Positions 50,214 to 58,954 are shown, counted from the first letter of the stretch. The stretch: DNA of 64,000 bases from Pseudomonas spelaei (GCF_009724245.1 NZ_WNNK01000004.1:62001-126000); one strand, 5' to 3'. Notes: a model not told the origin generated them from the letters alone. Numbers and translations are program-made.

Positions 50214-50834
50214 TTATGCAGAAGGAGAGGTCGATTCTTCTTTCAAGCCTTGGCGTACACGGTTGACCAAGGTATAGGCCAACAACGCAGCGACGAGCCA
50301 CATAACAGCGTCGACCCAAACGGCACCGAGCCAGCCGAGCGCAACGCCGGTGGCCAGCACGCCGAGGACAAACGCCCGGTCACTTTTGCCCATGGGGCCG
50401 TCATAGCGCCGCGAAGCGCCCACCATCGGCCCAAGTACGCCGGCGTACTCGCTGAACACCGCCAGCAAGGCCACCAATAGCACCGGCGCCAGGCTCACGC
50501 CGGGGATCAGCGCAAACGGCAGGATCAGCGCGCTGTCGGCGATCACATCACAGAGTTCGTTGAGGTAGGCGCCAAGTCGCGACTGCTGGCCGAATTCCCG
50601 GGCGAGCATGCCGTCGATGGCGTTGAGGGCCATGCGCAGGATCATCCACACGGGAATCAGCGCAAAGAGCCACAGGTGCTGGGCAAAGCTGGCAATCAGC
50701 AGACCCACCAGCAGGGAAATGACCCCGGCCAGCACGGTGATCTGGTTGGCAGTGGTGCCGTTGTCGTAGAGGCGCTGGACCAATGGCCGCAGCAGGTTTT
50801 GAAAACGCGGTTTGAGCTGATAGATCGAAATCAT
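50214..50834 (-). CDS. CDP-alcohol phosphatidyltransferase-like protein (YnbA-like)
   Basis: A 206-residue membrane protein of the CDP-alcohol phosphatidyltransferase family, first gene of the ynb-like operon. The family motif D1xxD2GxxARx8GxxxD3xxxD4 reads here NAIDGMLAR, eight residues, GAYLNELCD: D2 and D4 are kept, but D1 and D3, both metal or substrate ligands in PgsA/PssA, are Asn. From memory E. coli YnbA shows the same change, so it may define a subgroup with altered chemistry. It starts divergently from the SPFH operon. Confidence 0.88.
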   Translation of the reverse strand: MISIYQLKPRFQNLLRPLVQRLYDNGTTANQITVLAGVISLLVGLLIASFAQHLWLFALIPVWMILRMALNAIDGMLAREFGQQSRLGAYLNELCDVIADSALILPFALIPGVSLAPVLLVALLAVFSEYAGVLGPMVGASRRYDGPMGKSDRAFVLGVLATGVALGWLGAVWVDAVMWLVAALLAYTLVNRVRQGLKEESTSPSA

Positions 50835-50979
50835 GAAGGTGACGCTTCCTTGTCCGTTAACCCGCGAAATACTTTTTCCGGAGTGTGACGATTTATCGCG
50901 GCGGACACTAGTGATGGCTCGTGTTTATAGGGGTTTTGTCGTTCTTCATGTGCAATCGAACAAAAAATTCACGCTCTGT

Positions 50980-50992
50980 GTTATATGGTAAC
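50980..50992. promoter_or_regulatory. Zur-box-like operator upstream of the SPFH-ATPase operon
   Basis: GTTATATGGTAAC matches 11 of 13 positions of the proteobacterial Zur core GTTATANTATAAC. It lies 28 bp before the first gene of an operon with a His-rich protein and a metal ATPase, where a zinc repressor would make sense. The two mismatches are in the right half-site, so this remains a candidate. Confidence 0.45.
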
Positions 50993-51019
50993 GAATTGTG
51001 TACAAGTAGGCGTGTGTGG

Positions 51020-52960
51020 ATGCGAGTGGATCTAGAAGCTGAAGGCGCTGCCGTCGACGGGTTGCCGCGTTTTCAGCAAGGGATGTTTCATGCCCGGCGT
51101 TTACGTCAGGCCGGTATCGGCCTGACGGCACTGGCCATCAGCGGCTGGGTGCTGGCGCTGTTTGTGGTGTTGTTTACGCCGCTGTCGATCTGGCCGGTGA
51201 TGCTCATCAACTGCTCCTCGGCATTGCTGGTGCTGGTGGCCGGGTTGCAGTCAGCCTGGTGGGTGGCCGATTGGCGGGCCCAGGCATTGGAAGGGCTGAC
51301 GGCGCCACTGATTGAGCCGCCGACGCCTGTGGAAGATTCCGGCTGGTACGACCGCCTGCTTGGCCGCATCAGCAATGGTTGGGGGGGCCTGCTGGCGCAG
51401 ATCGGTGCGCCAGTGCTGTGGCTGTGCGGCTGGTCCCTGCTGGCATTGCTCAGCATCGTCGAATTCTGGAACCTGGCATTACCGCCTGCTGCGGTAGGCC
51501 AGGCCGCGAGTGTCGGCGCGGCAGTCGCGTTGCTGCTGGCCTTTGGTTTGTTGGTATTCGAGCGACGGCTGGCCCAGGAAAGCACCGCCCAGTGGCCGGA
51601 AGCCGGGCAACTGGCGCAGTTGAGCCGGGTGGCGATCATCTGCCTGGTGATCAGTGCGATCTGCCTGTTGTTTGCAGGTGAAGAGTCCGTCTGGCCACTG
51701 CGCCTCGCGGTGCTGATCGGTTTGCTGCCGGCGCTGGTGGCCCTGGAGTTTCTGCTGCGGGGCGTGCTGTCGCTGTTCAGCCCGCGCCAGGAACGCCTGG
51801 AACCCCGGCTGATGGCGCAAAGCTTTATTGCCGACCTGCTGCGCTGGCCGCCGCAACCCTTGCTCGCTTTGCAGCACGAACTGCACAACCGCTTCGGCAT
51901 CGACCTGCGGCAGATCTGGGCGTTTACCTACATGCGCCGGGCGTTTCTGCCGGTGTTGGTGGTGGTGCTCGCGGTGGGCTGGTTGCTCACGGGCGTGCAT
52001 GAAGTTGCCCTGCAAGGCCGTGGGATTTATGAGCGCTTTGGCAAACCGGTAGAGGTCTTCGGCCCGGGCTTGCATGTCGGTTTGCCTTGGCCATTGGGCC
52101 GAGTGCTGAGTGTGGAAAATGGCGTGGTCCACGAGTTGGCCACCAGCGTCGGTGAAACGGCCACCACCGAGTTGGCGCCCGCCGAGGGCCCGGCACCGTT
52201 GATTGCCAATCGTCTGTGGGACGCCAGCCATGTGAATGACAAGTCCCAGGTGATCGCCAGCAGCAGCGGCGACAAGCAGAGCTTCCAGATCGTCAACATG
52301 GACGTGCGCTTTGTCTATCGCATCGGCCTGACCGATCAGGCCGCGCTCGCTGCCACTTACAACAGTGCCGATGTGCCCACGCTGATCCGCAGTACGGCCA
52401 GCCGCATCCTCGTGCATGACTTTGCCTCGCGCACCCTCGATGAATTACTCGGGGAACAGCGCACCGGCCTCGCCGATGAAATAGGTAAGGCTGTACAAGC
52501 CGATTTGCAGACACTCGACAGCGGCGTGGAAATCCTCGCCACGGTGGTGGAAGCCATTCACCCGCCTGCCGGTGCAGCCAACGCCTACCACGGCGTGCAG
52601 GCGGCGCAGATTGGGGCCCAGGCGTTGATCTCCCGGGAGCGCGGTGCGGCCAGCGAGCAGACCAACCAGGCGCAGTTGCAAGCCAGTACCGCCCGCGACC
52701 AGGCCCAAGCCACGGCCCATGAGGTCAACGCAGGCGCACAAGCGGCGGACCTGCGCTTTGCTGCCGAACAAAAGGCCTACGCCAGCGCCGGCCAGGCATT
52801 CGTGCTCGAGCAATACCTCAGCCAACTGAGCCAGGGCCTGTCCCAGGCCAAGTTGCTTATTCTTGATCATCGTCTGGGGGGCAGCAGTGCACCGACGATT
52901 GATCTGCGTTCTTTTACTTTGCCGGCCGACCCTTCGGTGCCGCGTAAAGCCGTTCAATAA
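51020..52960 (+). CDS. HflK-like SPFH membrane protein with N-terminal multi-helix domain
   Basis: A 646-residue protein. The first 330 residues hold six or seven membrane helices (for example IGLTALAISGWVLALFVVLF; APVLWLCGWSLLALLSIV). One more helix (FLPVLVVVLAVGWLLTGV) leads to an SPFH/stomatin domain (GIYERFGKPVEVFGPGLHVG; MDVRFVYRIGL) and an Ala/Gln-rich coiled coil. The SPFH half resembles HflK, but the long helical N-terminus is not part of the FtsH-associated HflK. ATG 51020 is chosen because the upstream extension is not conserved-looking. It opens an operon of three SPFH proteins and a metal ATPase. Confidence 0.8.
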   Translation: MRVDLEAEGAAVDGLPRFQQGMFHARRLRQAGIGLTALAISGWVLALFVVLFTPLSIWPVMLINCSSALLVLVAGLQSAWWVADWRAQALEGLTAPLIEPPTPVEDSGWYDRLLGRISNGWGGLLAQIGAPVLWLCGWSLLALLSIVEFWNLALPPAAVGQAASVGAAVALLLAFGLLVFERRLAQESTAQWPEAGQLAQLSRVAIICLVISAICLLFAGEESVWPLRLAVLIGLLPALVALEFLLRGVLSLFSPRQERLEPRLMAQSFIADLLRWPPQPLLALQHELHNRFGIDLRQIWAFTYMRRAFLPVLVVVLAVGWLLTGVHEVALQGRGIYERFGKPVEVFGPGLHVGLPWPLGRVLSVENGVVHELATSVGETATTELAPAEGPAPLIANRLWDASHVNDKSQVIASSSGDKQSFQIVNMDVRFVYRIGLTDQAALAATYNSADVPTLIRSTASRILVHDFASRTLDELLGEQRTGLADEIGKAVQADLQTLDSGVEILATVVEAIHPPAGAANAYHGVQAAQIGAQALISRERGAASEQTNQAQLQASTARDQAQATAHEVNAGAQAADLRFAAEQKAYASAGQAFVLEQYLSQLSQGLSQAKLLILDHRLGGSSAPTIDLRSFTLPADPSVPRKAVQ

Positions 52961-52972
52961 GGAGTCTGTCTG

Positions 52973-53962
52973 TTGAGCGCTCATTCTCACGATCATGGTC
53001 ACCACCACGGCCACCACCATCATCACCATCACGGTGAAGAGCAGGCAGCCGGCCCGTTCCCTTGGCGCCGTATGGCCTGGGCTGTGTTGCTGGTGCTGTT
53101 TGCTGTGGCGGCCGCCAGCCTGGTGCAGGTGCGTTCCGGCGAAGCCACGGTGATCACCCGCTTTGGCAACCCAGCACGAGTGCTGTTGGACCCGGGGCTT
53201 GGCTGGCGCTGGCCGGCGCCGTTCGAAGCGGCGATCCCGGTGGACCTGCGCTTGCGTACCACCTCCAGCGGTTTGCAGGACGTGGGTACGCGGGATGGCT
53301 TGCGGATCATCGTGCAGGCCTATGTGGCCTGGCAGGTCCAGGGCGATGCCGACAACGTGAAACGCTTTATGCGCGCCGTGCAGAACCAGCCGGACGAAGC
53401 GGCGCGGCAGATTCGCACCTTTGTCGGCTCGGCCCTGGAAACCACCGCCAGCAGTTTTGACCTGGCCAACCTGGTCAACACCGATGCCAACCAGGTGCAT
53501 ATCGCCGACTTCGAGGCGCAATTGCGCCAGCAGATTGATCAACAATTGCTCACCACTTACGGCGTGCGCGTGGTGCAGGTGGGGATTGAACGGCTGACTC
53601 TGCCTTCGGTGACCCTGGCGGCCACCGTCGATCGCATGCGTGCCGAGCGCGAAACCATTGCCACCGAACGCACTGCCGTCGGCAAGCGTGAAGCGGCGCA
53701 GATACGCTCCGCTGCCGAGCGTGACGCGCGAATCGTCCAGGCCGATGCCACGGTGAAAGCGGCCGATATCGAAGCGCAATCCCGCGTCGAAGCGGCGCAA
53801 ATTTACGGCCGGGCCTATGCAGGAAATCCGCAGTTGTACAACTTGCTGCGCTCCCTCGATACCTTGGGTACGGTGGTGACGCCGGGCACCAAAATCATCT
53901 TGCGCACTGATGCTGCGCCGTTCCGTGCATTGGTGGACGGTCCCAAGGACGTTCAGCCATGA
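52973..53962 (+). CDS. HflC-like SPFH protein with His-rich N-terminus
   Basis: A 329-residue SPFH protein. The start is TTG at 52973 after AAGGAG. The first 20 residues contain 13 His (H4, H6, H8, H10-12, H14-20), a metal-binding tail that faces the cytoplasm if the single helix (MAWAVLLVLFAVAAASLVQV) has the usual orientation. The SPFH domain follows (SGEATVITRFGNPARVLLDP; FEAAIPVDLRLRTT), then a coiled coil (RTAVGKREAAQIRSAAERDA). It overlaps the next SPFH gene by 4 bp. The tail suggests zinc or copper binding tied to the downstream ATPase. Confidence 0.85.
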   Translation: MSAHSHDHGHHHGHHHHHHHGEEQAAGPFPWRRMAWAVLLVLFAVAAASLVQVRSGEATVITRFGNPARVLLDPGLGWRWPAPFEAAIPVDLRLRTTSSGLQDVGTRDGLRIIVQAYVAWQVQGDADNVKRFMRAVQNQPDEAARQIRTFVGSALETTASSFDLANLVNTDANQVHIADFEAQLRQQIDQQLLTTYGVRVVQVGIERLTLPSVTLAATVDRMRAERETIATERTAVGKREAAQIRSAAERDARIVQADATVKAADIEAQSRVEAAQIYGRAYAGNPQLYNLLRSLDTLGTVVTPGTKIILRTDAAPFRALVDGPKDVQP

Positions 53963-55005
53963 GTGACGCGTCCAAAGACCGGGACAGCCTCGACAGCCCG
54001 TGGATCCAGGCCGGGCGCCTGACCTTCCTCGCGCTGTACGCGGTGACCGTGCTGGCGGCGCTGGCCTGGGCATTTTCCAATGTGCGGCAGATCGACCCGC
54101 AGAACCGGGCCGTGGTGTTGCACTTCGGCGCGCTGGACCGGATTCAGAACGCCGGGTTACTGCTGGCCTGGCCGCGTCCGTTCGAACAGGTCGTGCTGCT
54201 GCCAGCGGCTGACCGCGTGATCGAGCGCCGGGTGGAAAACCTGCTGCGCTCGGATGCCGCGATCCAGGCCGACCGCGTGGCCAGTCTGGCCACGCCCCTG
54301 AGTGATGCGCTGGCGGGCTCCGGTTATCTGCTGACCGGTGACGCCGGTGTGGTGCAACTGGATGTGCGGGTGTTCTACAAGGTCACCGAGCCTTACGCCT
54401 TTGTGTTGCAGGGTGATCATGTGTTGCCGGCGCTGGATCGGTTGGTCACCCGAAGCGCCGTGGCCCTCACGGCGGCGCGGGACCTGGACACCATTCTGGT
54501 TGCTCGCCCCGAGCTGATCGGCGCCGACAACCAGGCCGCCGAACGCCGTGAACGCCTGCGCGGTGATCTGGTGCAAGGCATCAACCAGCGCCTGGTGGAC
54601 TTGGCGTCTACCGGCCTGGGTTTGGGCATCGAAGTTACCCGGGTCGATGTGCAATCGAGCTTGCCAAGCCCGGCAGTGAATGCCTTCAACGCGGTACTGA
54701 CCGCCAGCCAGCAAGCCGACAAGGCTGTAGCCAATGCCCGCACCGACGCGGAGAAACTGACCCAGGGCGCCACTCAGGACGCCGATCGACTGGTGCAGGT
54801 GGCCCACGCCCAGGCCAGTGAGCGCCTGGCCAATGCCCAGGCACAAACCGCCACCGTCGCCAGTCTGGCCCAGGTCAAAGATCCAGGCCTGTTGCTACGC
54901 CTGTACCGCGAACGCTTACCGAAGATCCTCGGTCAAGCCGGCTCCGTGACCACGGTCGACCCTAAAGACGATTCCCGCCTGATTATTCAGGGAGCTGAAC
55001 AATGA
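53959..55005 (+). CDS. Second HflK/HflC-like SPFH protein
   Basis: A 348-residue SPFH protein. One N-terminal helix (FLALYAVTVLAALAWAFS) precedes the SPFH domain (VRQIDPQNRAVVLHFGALD; LDVRVFYKVTEPYAFVLQ) and a long Ala/Gln-rich coiled coil. Overlaps its neighbours by 4 bp on both sides (ATGA type). Three SPFH proteins in a row with a metal ATPase indicate a membrane scaffold for that ATPase rather than the FtsH-linked HflKC pair, which is normally encoded near hfq and hflX. Confidence 0.85.
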   Translation: MSDASKDRDSLDSPWIQAGRLTFLALYAVTVLAALAWAFSNVRQIDPQNRAVVLHFGALDRIQNAGLLLAWPRPFEQVVLLPAADRVIERRVENLLRSDAAIQADRVASLATPLSDALAGSGYLLTGDAGVVQLDVRVFYKVTEPYAFVLQGDHVLPALDRLVTRSAVALTAARDLDTILVARPELIGADNQAAERRERLRGDLVQGINQRLVDLASTGLGLGIEVTRVDVQSSLPSPAVNAFNAVLTASQQADKAVANARTDAEKLTQGATQDADRLVQVAHAQASERLANAQAQTATVASLAQVKDPGLLLRLYRERLPKILGQAGSVTTVDPKDDSRLIIQGAEQ

Positions 55006-56897
55006 CCGCTCACGCTGCGCCGATGCTGACATCGGCCGAACAACGCAGCGCCGCTCGCCAATTGACCTTGGCCATGCTGGCCCTCGGCTTGCTCGCATTG
55101 GGTCTGGTCTGGCGCTGGCTGTCTCCGGATCAAACCGGCGTGAGCCAACTGTTGCTGGGCGTCGCCTCGTTATTGGTGGCCGTGCCAGTGATGCGTTCGG
55201 CCTGGTACAGCCTGCGTTACCCGAGCCTGCATGGCATCACTGACCAATTGATCGCCCTGGCGATGTTGGGTGCCTGGGCCACCGGTGACCTGCTGACCGC
55301 CGCCTTGCTGCCGATCATCATGATCTTCGGCCATGTGCTGGAAGAGCGCAGCGTGATCGGTTCTCAAGAGGCCATCCATGCCCTGGGCAAGCTGACCCGC
55401 AGCCATGCCCGTCTGGTGCAGGCCGACGGAACCATTGTGGAAGTGGACAACGGCACCTTGAAGACCGGCGATATCGTTGAGGTGCGCGCCGGTGACCGGG
55501 TGCCGGCCGATGGCGTGGTGCTGTCGGGGCAGGCCAGTCTGGATACCGCGCCGATTACCGGTGAATCGGTGCCGCTGGAAGCCAGCGTGGGCGTGCAGGT
55601 GTTTGGTGGCGCGATCAACCTCGATGGCTTGCTGCGTCTGGAAGTGACCCGTACCGGCAACGAGTCGACCTTGGGCAAGGTCATCGCCCTGATGCAAAGT
55701 GCCGAGCGTTCCAAGCCGCCGATCACCCGGCTGTTGGAGCGGTATGCCGGCAGCTACATGGTGTTGGTGTTGCTGCTGGCGGCAGTCACCTGGTTTGTGA
55801 CCAATGACGCCCAGGCCATGCTGGCGGTGCTGGTGGCGGCGTGTCCGTGTGCGTTGGTGTTGTCGGCGCCGGCCACGGCGATTGCCGGGATTGCCGTGGC
55901 GGCACGGCATGGGATTTTGATTCGCAGCTCGGCGTTTCTCGAAGAGCTGGCAGACCTGACGTCCCTGGTGGTCGACAAGACCGGCACCCTGACGTTTGGC
56001 ACCTTGCGTTTGCAATCCATGGAGACCTCGGCGCCGGATCGCCAAGTACTACTGAACCTGGCGGCCAGCCTCGGCTCAGCCAGCAGCCATCCGGTCAGCC
56101 GGGCGCTGGCCGGGCTCGCGACGCAAGAACAGATGCTGGGGCTGTCGGATATTCGCGAGCGCCAGGGTTTGGGCGTGGTGGCGCAGACCGAACAGGGTGA
56201 AGCGGCCCTCGGTCGGCCGGAGCTGTTTGAGCAACTGGGTATTGCGACCACGACGGTGCCCAATCATGACGGTCCGATTGCTGGGCTGGCGCTTGATGGG
56301 CAGTTCCTTGCCTGGTTGTTGCTCGCTGACAGCGTCAAGCCGGAAGCGCGTCAGGCCATGAAGGAGCTGCGGGAACTGGGCCTTGGCCGTCAGTTACTGC
56401 TGACCGGCGACCGCCAGAGCGTGGCCGATAGCCTGGCGCTGGAAGTGGGCATCAGCGATGTCGAAGCCCAGGCCTTGCCTGAAGACAAACTCAACCGCGT
56501 GCTGGGGGAAATCGGCAGTGGGTTCCGCCCGATGGTGGTGGGCGACGGGATCAACGATTCCCTGGCCCTCAAGGCTGGCGTGGTGGGCGTGGCCATGGGC
56601 GCGGGCGGGGCGGACATCGCCCTGGCCTCGGCGGATGTGGTGCTGATCGGCAGCGACCTGCGGCGCCTGGGTACCTGTGTGCGGCTGAGTCGTCAGTGCC
56701 GGCATACGTTGCAGGTCAATGTGATCATCGGCCTGGGCTGGACCCTGGCGATTGTGGTGTTCGCCGCCTTCGGCTGGTTGGGTGCGGCGGGGGCAATGAT
56801 TGCGGCGGTGCTGCATAACCTGAGTACCTTGCTGGTACTGGGTAACGCCGGGCGTTTGTTGCGGTTTCAGGAACCGTTGATGAAGCTTGAGGAATAA
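55002..56897 (+). CDS. P1B-type heavy-metal ATPase (HmtA-like)
   Basis: A 631-residue P1B ATPase without an N-terminal HMA domain. Motifs are TGES (186-189), the metal-site CPC (281-283), phosphorylation DKTGT (325-329), SSHP (361-364) and GDGIND (514-519). The CPC type transports copper, zinc or cadmium. In P. aeruginosa HmtA, a CPC ATPase lacking an HMA domain, imports zinc and copper; the Zur-like operator and His-rich partner here point the same way, but direction and metal are inference. The gene overlaps the preceding SPFH gene by 4 bp. A bufferin-type gene set follows after 116 bp. Confidence 0.9.
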   Translation: MTAHAAPMLTSAEQRSAARQLTLAMLALGLLALGLVWRWLSPDQTGVSQLLLGVASLLVAVPVMRSAWYSLRYPSLHGITDQLIALAMLGAWATGDLLTAALLPIIMIFGHVLEERSVIGSQEAIHALGKLTRSHARLVQADGTIVEVDNGTLKTGDIVEVRAGDRVPADGVVLSGQASLDTAPITGESVPLEASVGVQVFGGAINLDGLLRLEVTRTGNESTLGKVIALMQSAERSKPPITRLLERYAGSYMVLVLLLAAVTWFVTNDAQAMLAVLVAACPCALVLSAPATAIAGIAVAARHGILIRSSAFLEELADLTSLVVDKTGTLTFGTLRLQSMETSAPDRQVLLNLAASLGSASSHPVSRALAGLATQEQMLGLSDIRERQGLGVVAQTEQGEAALGRPELFEQLGIATTTVPNHDGPIAGLALDGQFLAWLLLADSVKPEARQAMKELRELGLGRQLLLTGDRQSVADSLALEVGISDVEAQALPEDKLNRVLGEIGSGFRPMVVGDGINDSLALKAGVVGVAMGAGGADIALASADVVLIGSDLRRLGTCVRLSRQCRHTLQVNVIIGLGWTLAIVVFAAFGWLGAAGAMIAAVLHNLSTLLVLGNAGRLLRFQEPLMKLEE

Positions 56898-57013
56898 ATT
56901 TCAGAAAATTTTCAGGCCCGATGTAACGGCACCCGAGCACCTCACTCTAGTGCTGTGTCGGGACTGAACAATCCGTTTAGCCGACTCCATTACCGATCAT
57001 GAGGAACACAAGA

Positions 57014-57265
57014 ATGAACATTAAATCCGCTGCTGCTGGTGCCGCCTTCGCTATCGCTGCTGCTGGCATGTTTGCCGGTGTCGCCACCCAGGTGCAGGCT
57101 GCAGATGCCCAGGTTCATTGCTACGGCGTCACTTCCTGCAAAGGCATGAACGATTGCAAGACCGCTGAAAACGCCTGTAAAGGTCAGGCTGTTTGCAAGG
57201 GTCACGGCTTCAAGGCAATGACCAAGGCTGCCTGTGATGCGGCTGGTGGCAAAGTCGGCGAATAA
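57014..57265 (+). CDS. Bufferin-type exported six-Cys peptide (BufA1/DUF2282 family)
   Basis: An 83-residue precursor. The signal peptide ends at VQA (about residue 29). The mature part has six Cys at 36, 42, 48, 55, 61 and 74 in the DUF2282 pattern (CYGVTSCKGMNDCK, then ENACKGQAVCKGHGF). Bufferins are RiPP-like peptides whose Cys are converted by the DUF692 enzyme into copper-chelating groups. The cognate enzyme and partner genes follow. The start is ATG 57014; five in-frame upstream codons are unlikely to be used. A TGTAACG (56922-56928) upstream hints at ECF-type control, without a clear -10. Confidence 0.9.
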   Translation: MNIKSAAAGAAFAIAAAGMFAGVATQVQAADAQVHCYGVTSCKGMNDCKTAENACKGQAVCKGHGFKAMTKAACDAAGGKVGE

Positions 57266-57330
57266 CTGACAACAGAGTGCAACCGCAGCGGGTCTACCGC
57301 CGCTGCGGACACTTCTCCCAGGAGTTCGCG

Positions 57331-58176
57331 ATGTCCACCTCCCTCCCGACTTTGGGCTACGGCCTGGGTTTACGCAGCGAGTACTACCAGCAGATTCTTG
57401 AACAATCCCCTGCGGTGGATTGGTTCGAGGTGATCTCCGAGAATTATCTGGTCCAGGGCGGTAAAGCCTTGTACTACCTGGATGCGATAGCCGAGCGTTA
57501 TCCCCTGGTGATGCATGGTGTGTCCCTGTCCATCGGCGGGCCCCATGCCCTCGATATCGACTACCTGAAGCAAATAAAACAACTGGCCGAGCGGGTCCAA
57601 CCGGCGTGGATCTCCGATCACTTGTGCTGGAGCCGCGGTAGCGCGCACCAGTTGCATGACCTGTTGCCACTGCCTTACACCGAAGAAAGTCTGTACCACG
57701 TCGCCGGTCGTGTGCGGCAGGTGCAGGATGTGTTGCAGCGTCCCTTGGTACTGGAAAACGTCTCCAGTTATGTGCGATCCAAGGCGGATGAATTCACCGA
57801 GTGGGAATTCCTCAACGCCCTGACCCACCTCAGCGGTTGCCAGCTATTGCTGGACGTCAACAACGTCTACGTCAGCTCCCGCAACCATGGCTTTGATGCC
57901 TGGACCTTTATCCGCAACCTGCCTCCCGAGAGCATCCGCCAACTGCACTTGGCCGGGCACATGGATTATGGCGATTATGTGATCGATACCCATGATCACC
58001 CGGTGTGTGATCCGGTCTGGGCGCTGTATCAACAAACCCTGGAACACCTGGGCCCGGTCTCGACGCTGCTGGAGCGTGATGACCACTTTCCACCCTTTGA
58101 AGAGCTGCTCACCGAGTTGGCCAAGGCCCGGGAGCTGGGGGCGACGGCCCTGGGCAGGAGAGCTTTATGCGCCTGA
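57331..58176 (+). CDS. MNIO-family (DUF692) peptide-modifying enzyme BufB
   Basis: A 281-residue DUF692 multinuclear non-heme iron oxygenase with a TIM-barrel fold. Metal-ligand regions are visible: EVISENYLV, VMHGVSLSIGG, ISDHLCWSRG, LENVSSYVRS, LLDVNNVYVSSRNHG and LHLAGHMD with DTHDHPV. It would oxidise Cys residues of the upstream six-Cys peptide to thio-oxazole-type ligands. ATG 57331 follows CAGGAG. It overlaps the DUF2063 gene by 10 bp. Confidence 0.92.
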   Translation: MSTSLPTLGYGLGLRSEYYQQILEQSPAVDWFEVISENYLVQGGKALYYLDAIAERYPLVMHGVSLSIGGPHALDIDYLKQIKQLAERVQPAWISDHLCWSRGSAHQLHDLLPLPYTEESLYHVAGRVRQVQDVLQRPLVLENVSSYVRSKADEFTEWEFLNALTHLSGCQLLLDVNNVYVSSRNHGFDAWTFIRNLPPESIRQLHLAGHMDYGDYVIDTHDHPVCDPVWALYQQTLEHLGPVSTLLERDDHFPPFEELLTELAKARELGATALGRRALCA

Positions 58177-58949
58177 CCGACTGGCAGTTGGCGTTTGAAC
58201 AACATCTGTTATCAGAGACCGTCAACAGCAGCTTCAGCGCCACGTTACTCGGCGGCCCGACGCTGGATGTCGACACCGGCCTTGCGATCTACCACAACGC
58301 CTACCACGCCCGATTGCAGGACGTGCTGCGCGATGATTTCAGCGCTGTGTGGTATTGGCTGGGGGACGATGAGTTTGCGCAGTTGAGCGGGGCCTATATT
58401 CGCCGTTATCCCTCTGCTCATTACAGTTTGCGTTGGTTCGGCGAGCGGTTTCCCGGGTTTATCCTTGAACACCTGATCGCTGAGCAAAGCGCGCCGCTGG
58501 TCGAGCTGGCACGTCTTGAATGGGCGTTTACCCTGGCCTTCGATGCGCCACAAGGCGAGCCGCTGATGTTGCAGGACATGGCGCAGTTGCCTCCCGAGGA
58601 CTGGCCTGGTTTACAGGTGCAGTTGGCGCCTTCGGTGCAGCAGAGGCTATGTCATTTCAACAGTGTGGCGATCTGGCGATCGAGCAAGAACGAGGCGGAC
58701 TTTCCTGGCAGTGACGCATTGACTGAGGCCCAGGTTTGCCTGATCTGGCGCCACCAGAATGTGTGCCAGTACCGCACCCTGGAACCGGCCGAAGCCTGGG
58801 CCTTGATGGGCATGGTGACCACCGGCTGGAGTTTTTCAGAACTGTGCGCCGAGTTGGCAGTCACTTATCAAGAGGGCGCGCCATTGCAAGCGGTGACCTG
58901 GCTGAAACAGTGGGTCCAGGACGGTTTGCTCCAACTGCGGGCACCATAG
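58167..58949 (+). CDS. DUF2063 putative DNA-binding/partner protein BufC
   Basis: A 260-residue protein. The N-terminal DUF2063 domain (AIYHNAYHARLQDVLRDDFS; FAQLSGAYIRRYPSAHYSLR) acts in other bufferin systems as the partner that delivers the precursor peptide to the DUF692 enzyme; the older label 'DNA-binding' is not supported by such context. It overlaps bufB by 10 bp and ends before a terminator. A DoxX-type bufD gene, often part of such operons, is absent. Confidence 0.9.
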   Translation: MRLTDWQLAFEQHLLSETVNSSFSATLLGGPTLDVDTGLAIYHNAYHARLQDVLRDDFSAVWYWLGDDEFAQLSGAYIRRYPSAHYSLRWFGERFPGFILEHLIAEQSAPLVELARLEWAFTLAFDAPQGEPLMLQDMAQLPPEDWPGLQVQLAPSVQQRLCHFNSVAIWRSSKNEADFPGSDALTEAQVCLIWRHQNVCQYRTLEPAEAWALMGMVTTGWSFSELCAELAVTYQEGAPLQAVTWLKQWVQDGLLQLRAP

Positions 58950-58954
58950 AAAAG

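Noticed and set aside
56922..56964. ECF sigma promoter of the bufferin genes (TGTAACG as -35)
   Set aside because: The -35-like element is attractive, but no matching -10 is found at a normal distance.
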